From positions 1 through 64,000 of the forward strand of contig PUDQ02000048.1 in NCBI GenBank assembly GCA_002964805.2: a DNA stretch of 64,000 nucleotides, written 5' to 3'. This document shows positions 57,552-64,000 of this stretch, piece after piece. The notes under the pieces were generated by a model. It had not been told where the DNA came from and did no database searches. It saw only the letters and a list, made by a program, of their open reading frames with translations. How positions within the stretch are numbered: the first letter of the stretch is position 1; each line of letters starts with the position of its first letter. The translations under genes were made by a program, and so were the position numbers. This stretch comes from Trametes villosa. Lineage: Eukaryota; Basidiomycota; Agaricomycetes; Polyporales; Polyporaceae.

Positions 57552-58112
57552 TAGCAGTTTGCGACGAGAAGAACATTCCGCTGGACACTTTCGATTCAGG
57601 CGCCCATTGCCACACCTTGCGGACGCTGAAGCACACTATATACCACACTTACTGTATCGATACCACCATTACTAGACGGATTTTCAGCACCACTAGCGGA
57701 GCTTCTCGTCGCACTTGACCGGGAGGAATGGGAGACGACGAGACAGCCTTCATCTCGTCTTGGGAATCTCGAGTACGTCACTCCACGCTATCGTATACCA
57801 GGTTCGTGTTCATTGACTCCAAGAAGGCTGACACTGCGCTGCCTCAGACCGCTGCGCCCGCACTGTATGGAAGCACTGTACTGCCTCTTCTCAAGACTGG
57901 GCTGAGCAACGCGATGATCGGCCTATACCTTCTGCTTCCCATGCTTCTGCGTACAAGGTTCTGTCCGAGCAGTCATCACCATCCAAGCAACAACAGCCCG
58001 GCTGCTCCGAGTACAACGGCCCTCACACTCTCAGCGCTGTCGCGTCCATGCCCACGTACGCCCCCTCCACGTCTCGTTCCGCACACCCAGTCTCTCCCAG
58101 CGTCGCGTCACT
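57552..58112. other. Intergenic region, no gene seen
   Basis: This 561-bp stretch lies between two plus-strand genes and contains no supported coding segment. Confidence 0.45.
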
Positions 58113-59662
58113 ATGCAGAGCTGCCGGTTCCCCGTGGAGATATGTGAACGCATCATCTCGTCGTGCCAGGACATGCCGGTCTCGTGGATCACGCGCAACG
58201 AAACGCTCACCGCATGCGCCTTGACCTGCTCCGCCTGGCTCCCGCGCAGCCGCCACACGCTCTACCACAAGGTCGTCCTTTCGCGCGCCGCGCAATGCGA
58301 GTCGTTCCTCTCCACCCTCGACGAGCACCCGCTCCGGGCGCAATGGGTCAAGGTTCTAGAGATCTGGGCGTACGAGTATCTGCCGCTCGCCCGCCTGCTC
58401 AAGGTCGGGCTGTTCACAAGCTGCTATCACCTCAGCCTTGGGCTCGAGTGGCGCATGTACCCCCCGCACTACGCGCACCGGGTGCTGGTCCCCTTGCTCG
58501 CGGCCCAAACGCGGGTCGTCAGTCTCCATCTCGACTTCCAGCTGAGCTACCCGGGCGCGCACGCGCGCGCCATGACTTTCAGCCAGTTCCTGCACATCCT
58601 CTGGTCGCTGCCCCAGCTGCAGCGCCTGGTGATCAGGGACGCGCCGCCCGAGATCAAGCTATGGAACCTTACACGGTTCCGGGAGAAGAACGACTTTTGC
58701 GCCAATCTGAAGGAGCTACACATCCTGGTGAGCGCTGAGCGATGAGCCGCAGGGCTGCGAGTCAAATCTGCTGCTGACTGTTTCGCGGTTAGGGCCACAA
58801 ACTATGCACACTGAAGCACTTCGCTCCACCAGGACTATTTGGCGTCTCGGTGACCGTGCTCAAGCTGGAGCTCAACGCCCATGACAGATTATCTGGTAAG
58901 CAACGCCTTAGTTCGCGTAGGTATCTAGCTGATGCGTATCCGGCTCAGAGACCATGCTACAATGCATCAGCGACTTCCGACTGCTCGAAGAGCTGACGTT
59001 GTCTATCTGGTTCGGAACCCCGGTTCGGGACGTGAACCTCCTACAGGACGTGCTGCTCAACGTGCAGCCCGCTCGTTTCAAGACCCTGGTGCTCGAGCTC
59101 GGGCCTTCATTAGGGTCATATGGTATGGACCGCGACGAATTGCTCGACCTAATCGCCGACTGCGCCGTGAAGCAGGCCCTGAGCGACTTCCGGCACCTGA
59201 CAGATATCCAAGTGACGCTGACTGACGAAGACGCATATTTCGGCGAGAGCTGGTGGACAGCCCAATTAAGGGATCGCCTGCGGCCCGAACTGACGGCGGG
59301 CATATGCACGACTGTGGACCTTGACAGTAAGTTTCAGCGCATCTCACGCATGACACGAGTCTGCTCATCGTCGTCGCATTCTGTACGGTTACAGCGGATT
59401 ACATAGGCTTGTGGTCCAAAGACGTACCTGGCCCTTCCGAAGACGAAGATGAGTACGATGATGATAGGTGAGTATATGCCCCAGAGACACTCACTCGTGC
59501 CCCTGAAAACCCGGCGCCAATAGCTAATATGGTTCGTGTAGTGATACGTTGAGTGAAGACCCCGGGCCGCTTGACGGAAGCGATCCTACGCAGGGGCGCG
59601 GGTTCGAACATCGCGGAGTCATTCAGACACACGCGCAAGGGACAAGAGCTCTCACGAAATGA
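58113..59662 (+). CDS. F-box protein
   Basis: Five exons are proposed (58113-58727, 58793-58895, 58949-59326, 59395-59467, 59542-59662), giving 429 aa. The N-terminus is a clear F-box: FPVEICERIISSCQDM, then LTACALTCSAWLPRSRHTLY. The body has LRR-like segments (VVSLHLDFQLSYPG, LQRLVIRDAPPEIKL, LEELTLSIWFGTPV, FKTLVLELGPSLG). The C-terminus is acidic (PSEDEDEYDDD), then low-complexity. Phases are consistent through all introns. It is of the same general class as the F-box gene at 6976 but not a close copy. The likely role is SCF substrate adaptor. Confidence 0.85.
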
Positions 59663-60870
59663 AGACACGACGATGGCTCTCGGAGCCTCTTGAGAGCTCG
59701 CACTTATCGCACTCCAGCCGGTTCTATGTCACAAGCTCGGCAACGTCATCATCGGGCATCTGGTGGGCTCGAAGTCTGACGACCACGACGACGGCCCCAC
59801 CCGTCTAGACATGCATAAACGACTACTCAACCTTTAACCTCTCTGAACTGCGCTGCGAGGAGGATCTTGCTCTGCTGAGCAGCGTCCAACTAGTGGCCAT
59901 GCCCGAGGAATTGCCCCAAAACGGTGCTGCATCTCATCGAACCTGATCTCGAACGGCTCCCGCCAGACGCCAATGCGCTGTTCCCGAGGCTCGAGTCCGT
60001 CGTTTATCCGGCGTCTAGGAGCACAAGCTGTGAGTGTGAACGCGGCTCCCTACTGTCGCTGCGTTTATAGGGGCTGTAGCTATCATAAAGCGCGGAGTCT
60101 ACCCGCGTTTACGTTCATAACCCCACGGACTTTGAAGGTTGGGCCCGACATTGTCTTCCGCAGGTAGACGATGAATCTCTAGTAGCACTCATGCCAGACT
60201 CTCCCCTCCCCTTGAAACATTCTACCTGGCCCCTCTGCGACCCTTTCTCACTCGAACAATGGGTGAACGAGGCGGGCCATAGAGGCAGGGGTCCCGAGCC
60301 TGGACAGACTGCTTCCGTTTCCTGAGGGATGCGGCTCGGAGGCGAAACAGCGGCTCATGGCGCAGGCCATCCTTACTCGAGGCCTTTACGAGGACGTCTA
60401 GGACAGCCTGGTCCGCCCTTTATCACTGTGCAGCGCCGGGTGCCGGAGCTACGAGCGACGGCGTAGGCGTAGGCGTAGGCGCATCAGACGAGAAAGCTGT
60501 TGCATTCTCAGTTGACGTGTTCCCCGCTGGAGTGAGCGGTAGCTTGTCGTAGCAAAGCTTATTATAGAGCTAGCGCGACTTAATGCCACAGCTTGAGATC
60601 GCGCATGCGCGTTGTGGAAAGAGCTAGTAGGCAGGGTCTGTATGTCCAAGTCAAAGGGATAGCGGAACTTAAGGTTCGGATTCAAAGTCATAACATGCAC
60701 GGGAAAACTACATCGAGTCAAACACGCGCAGCCAGTGCGTCGTGGCAGACAGCATACAGCATACATGCCAGAACGATAGACGGGACTACAGGTGGATAGT
60801 CAGCCGCGACGTTCATGAGACAAGTCAGAGAAAGTCTCACCGCGTGCATGAGGTGGACATTGGCCTGGGA
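59663..60870. other. Gene-poor region with F-box gene debris
   Basis: No intact gene is present. It contains the F-box-family fragment at 59925-60060. A preceding plus-strand stretch (LSELRCEEDLALLSSVQLVA, near 59.84 kb) may belong to the same decayed gene. A short GGCGTA tandem repeat lies at about 60460-60482. Confidence 0.5.
59925..60060 (+). pseudogene. Fragment of an F-box/LRR gene related to the A/B/C array
   Basis: The plus strand reads HLIEPDLERLPPDANALFPR and continues LESVVYPAS. This aligns with exon 2 of array gene A (LERHLREISLDDAALFPK, LEHVVYQAF). No F-box exon or LRR exon can be built around it, so it is treated as a relic. Confidence 0.6.
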
Positions 60871-63751
60871 TCAGGTCTCCAATGGAGGAACAGATTGCCT
60901 CGGGGCGATATCCGCCAGGAATACGAAATCCTTCGCTTCACCGATTGCGTTGTCCGGTTTCTTCGCCCGTTGGGGTGCTAGCCGTATGGTGGCGTTCGGG
61001 GAGCCCGGACCCTCGGCCTGGTACGCGTGCTCAACAAAAGCGGACCAGAAGAAGTTCTGAAAGATAATTGTGATTAAACGCAAATTCCCAGCCGAGATGA
61101 CGCGACGTACCATGCCGAGAATGTAGGGCTGGAAGCTACTCTTGTTGCGATTCGTGAGGCGAGATGCTTGCATCTTCGTGAAAACGCCCAAGTTGCTGCA
61201 GAAGCGAACCGGTGTATGCCCCGCGCGGCCTCTCTCCGAGGGTAGAGGCTTCGACGATTTGAGGAACGGCTTTGCAGGGCATTGGAAGTTCACGGTTGCG
61301 CCGTCGAAGCCCTGGAATGCGAACGCGATCTCGCATCCATCCAGATCGCGCTCTGGGCCGCAATAGCTGTGGATAGCGTCTGACTTGTTGGCTGCAATAT
61401 CGCGGATGTCCTGCGTGTTCCGCAACCAAGTATCCCTGATCTCATCCGATACATGGGCGGGGAGATACGTCTTGGTTGAACCTGTAGCGACGAAAGTCAG
61501 GTCAACAAGACAGAAGGAACAACGGTAGTCATATCGCACCTGTATCGAGAATCACAAGAATCCTCTTCTGGGAAGCTGCGAGCTGTGGTTTATTTACCCG
61601 GAGAGCGGGTTCTACCATGGATATCTTGTGCTCATTGAAGCCGCCAGCGCCATTAGGGACCATGAGACTGATCGCTTCCATCCAAAACGCCCAATGAAGA
61701 AATCTCGACGTCTTCGACCCATCCGGCATTGTACGTACGACTCGATAGATCGAAATCGGTAGCGTAAATGTAGGCTTTAGCGTGCAGGGCCAGTCTGTTC
61801 CGAAGTAAAGGAAATTGTGCCTAAGCAGTGTGGTCAGGATGAGCGTCATGATCACGATGTCGCGCCGCGGCGAAGCGGCAGCCCACGGCCTTAGAGGTCA
61901 CTCACGCATTCGCCCTCTTGCATATATCCATCACGTCTGGATGATTCAGCTTGATAAGGAATTTTCCAGGCTGTCGGTGTGATCGAGTGGCATCAGCTAA
62001 CGGCTATGGCAGGCCCATGAGATTTCGGTGGTTGCATACCTCGTAAACATTCACTTGGCGCCATTCGAGGGCATCAAAGAAAGGCTGGTATCACAATTTG
62101 AACGGTGAGCATCCCACTCCCGTGTTAAGGTGATAGTATTACCATCCTGGTAGACATCGTGACGACGTCATCATCTTCGCTCAACTTCGTCTGGCTGTCG
62201 AGAGCCCAGTGCTTTCAGTGCAACATCCTATGAGCGCCAGCAAGTCATATAAGACTCACCTAGGCACAGCTAGTCCGAGAATGCCATGAAATGGCCGTTG
62301 GATCATGGTATCATTGACGCCGAAGGCAAGAACGCATGGCAGCCGGAATGGCATATCCCTGAATGAATTGTCCTTCCAAGACCAGCAAGGAAGATTGACT
62401 TTGAGCACGCCCTCCGGAAGGTGGCGCAGATCTGTGCAGTACCGCGTCGCGTAAGCCGTCAGTAGGTCATCAGAAATAATATCAAAGTCTGCATGAACGT
62501 ACACACTACACTCCCGTCAACGTATCTCGTTGTCCATTCATCGGTGCCCGGGGTGCCACGCGGCTCGCACGAGAGCATCTCGCCCGTCTTGTGATGGACT
62601 GGGACTACCTTCTCTATGGGTCCTACCCACTCGAGGATCTCATCTTCGGTCCACGGGTGGGTATCATCACGGCTCGCGGACGGGCCACCGATGGCGGGGA
62701 TAATGCGAGCGCAGTTGTGGCTGTACAACCACCTGCGAGGACAGAAGATGGTACGTGTGAGCGAGCGACCAGGCATGTTGAGCAGTAGATGGGGGAGGGA
62801 TGTTACTTACGTCATTGGGCATCCTGGATGCGATAGACACGATAGGATAAGTAGCAAGCCTGGATAGGGAGGCACCACCGCGGCCACAGCGACGATCAAC
62901 TCACCGGTATCAAGCGCTACGTTGTAGGCCACACCACGATGGTGAGGATGTTGACGTCCATCCAGGGTCTGTGATATGACAGCGGTAAGTATTCCGAGCT
63001 AATATGAAGAGGTACCGTGCCGCAAGGAGAGACGTACTAGCTGTATAGTATACAGCTTGACTGCGAATTCTGTAAATCAGCCCTGTCCTGCAGGTGCGTG
63101 GCACATGGGATGGAGTGGCGCAACTCACAGGCGAGAGTCGGAGCGATCTGCATCATCGATCGCCAATCCTTGTTACCGAGCGCCAGCTGTAGCTGCTCGA
63201 CGGGTGTAGAGACCGGTTGAACCATCAGGGGGTCAACAATGCGCAATCTCTCAAAGTTACTAGAGATGTCCGGACGTTCGAGCCGTGGGCCCGAAGACGG
63301 GACCGGCCTAGCAGACGACGAGCCGATATGGGCCGCGGGCACCTGACCATGAAGAGTTAGTAGCAGCCCCTCACGATACAGCGAAACTGATCAGAGACAT
63401 ACCTGTGGCTTCCCCGTGCCGGTTACTCCGGTGGTACTGGCAGTACGCGGGCCTTGACCAGCACCAGGAGGTTGAATGCGAACAGAGGAACCACTACCGG
63501 CCTGGGGATATGCGCCCGAGCCGTCGGCAGATGAGATGTCGTCTGGGTCATCGTACATTGAGACCAAATTGGCGTAGCGCATCATGTCCGCCTGCGCCGA
63601 TGATACGTGAATGCACTCAGCATCGCGAACGATGGCGTTCACTTACGAGGTAGGTGGCTTCGTACTCTTCAGAAGTCCCGGAGAATTTAGGAGGGGTGAG
63701 AATGATTGGGAACGCGGGATCGCGCTCAGTAGTCTTCGGAGGCGGCGCCAT
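60871..63751 (-). CDS. A1-family aspartic protease-like gene with an apparent 2-bp frameshift
   Basis: About fourteen exons are proposed, 5' to 3': 63647-63751, 63403-63591, 63129-63342, an uncertain small exon near 63.08 kb, 62905-62998, 62811-62823 (13 nt), 62260-62732, 62143-62194, 62040-62084, 61906-61970, 61540-61820, 61111-61481 and 60871-61056. This gives roughly 704 aa if the frame is repaired. Pepsin-like landmarks are the first active site VALDTGCPMTWLYS, the flap-like TRYVDGS, HGILGLA, the second active site ILDTGSTKTYLP and the C-terminal YILGMNFFWSAF. No signal peptide is seen at the chosen start. In exon 62260-62732 the frame changes by two bases at a TGTG run (about 62497-62508), so the gene may be a recent pseudogene, or the run may be a sequencing error. 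Confidence 0.7.
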
Positions 63752-64000
63752 ATTTTGACGGTGGACAAGAGAACAGCTAGGGCGGGTGTGTGGGGGACTG
63801 AAGAAAGGTGCAGCGACATTTCTCTTGTATATATATCCCTCGGGGCCGGCACGCAGCACCGGTTCTCACGAAGATCAAGATGGGGCGCAAGTCTTCAAAC
63901 AAGACCGCATGGAGCTCGGAACATCTCCGCCGGACTCGATGCGAAAGCAAGAAGAGGCCCGTATGGCATCGATGACAGGAGAGTGCATCCGGCCTGTGTG

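Noticed and set aside
63880..63975. Short plus-strand frame beginning MGRKSSNK near the right edge
   Set aside because: Only about 31 codons before a stop and no recognisable sequence. It could be a first exon, but the window ends too soon to judge.

Overview
The window is nuclear DNA from a filamentous basidiomycete, most likely a wood-decay agaricomycete of polypore type. Genes have many introns of about 50-70 nt with GTRNGT donors and CTNAY branch points. Coding DNA is GC-rich. The gene content is typical of that group: lineage-expanded F-box/LRR proteins, secreted S10 carboxypeptidases, a Plavaka transposon and a Tet-like dioxygenase. There is no rRNA, no prokaryotic feature and no CRISPR. 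Exon boundaries were placed by hand from splice signals, reading phase and comparison between paralogues inside the window.

Layout. (1) 2.0-14.7 kb: four paralogous F-box/LRR-like genes form two head-to-head pairs (copies 1/2 and 3/4). Copies 2 and 3 are the most alike and form inverted arms around an unrelated F-box gene and a RecJ-like DHH phosphoesterase gene. (2) 15.0-16.7 kb: UPF3 (nonsense-mediated decay). (3) 18.0-28.1 kb: two convergent paralogous serine carboxypeptidases enclose a secreted type-B carboxylesterase and an unknown nuclear-looking protein. (4) 28.6-30.6 kb: the cleavage-stimulation factor CSTF2/Rna15, with a MITE-like element in one intron. (5) 31.1-39.6 kb: a three-member tandem F-box array with a period of about 2.16 kb, next to a CHFR-like RING gene whose last exon was partly copied into the array. 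(6) 39.7-55.8 kb: accessory, transposon-rich DNA with a tRNA-like relic, a proline-rich unknown protein, a Tet-like 2OG-Fe(II) dioxygenase gene, a minisatellite, a perfect 17-bp-arm palindrome and an apparently intact 14-exon Plavaka transposase. (7) 55.9-63.8 kb: a triose-phosphate/nucleotide-sugar transporter, another F-box protein, an F-box gene fragment, and an A1-like aspartic protease gene that appears to carry a 2-bp frameshift.

How the genes relate. The conserved housekeeping genes (UPF3, CSTF2, DHH phosphoesterase, transporter, RING ligase) sit between fast-evolving blocks. Nine F-box-type genes and at least one relic lie within 64 kb. F-box proteins normally supply substrate specificity to SCF ubiquitin ligases, so the region looks like a nursery for new substrate adaptors. 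The carboxypeptidases and the esterase form a small secreted-hydrolase block. The Tet-like gene and the Plavaka transposon are both typical of mobile, epigenetically regulated parts of basidiomycete genomes. Any functional link between them here is inference.
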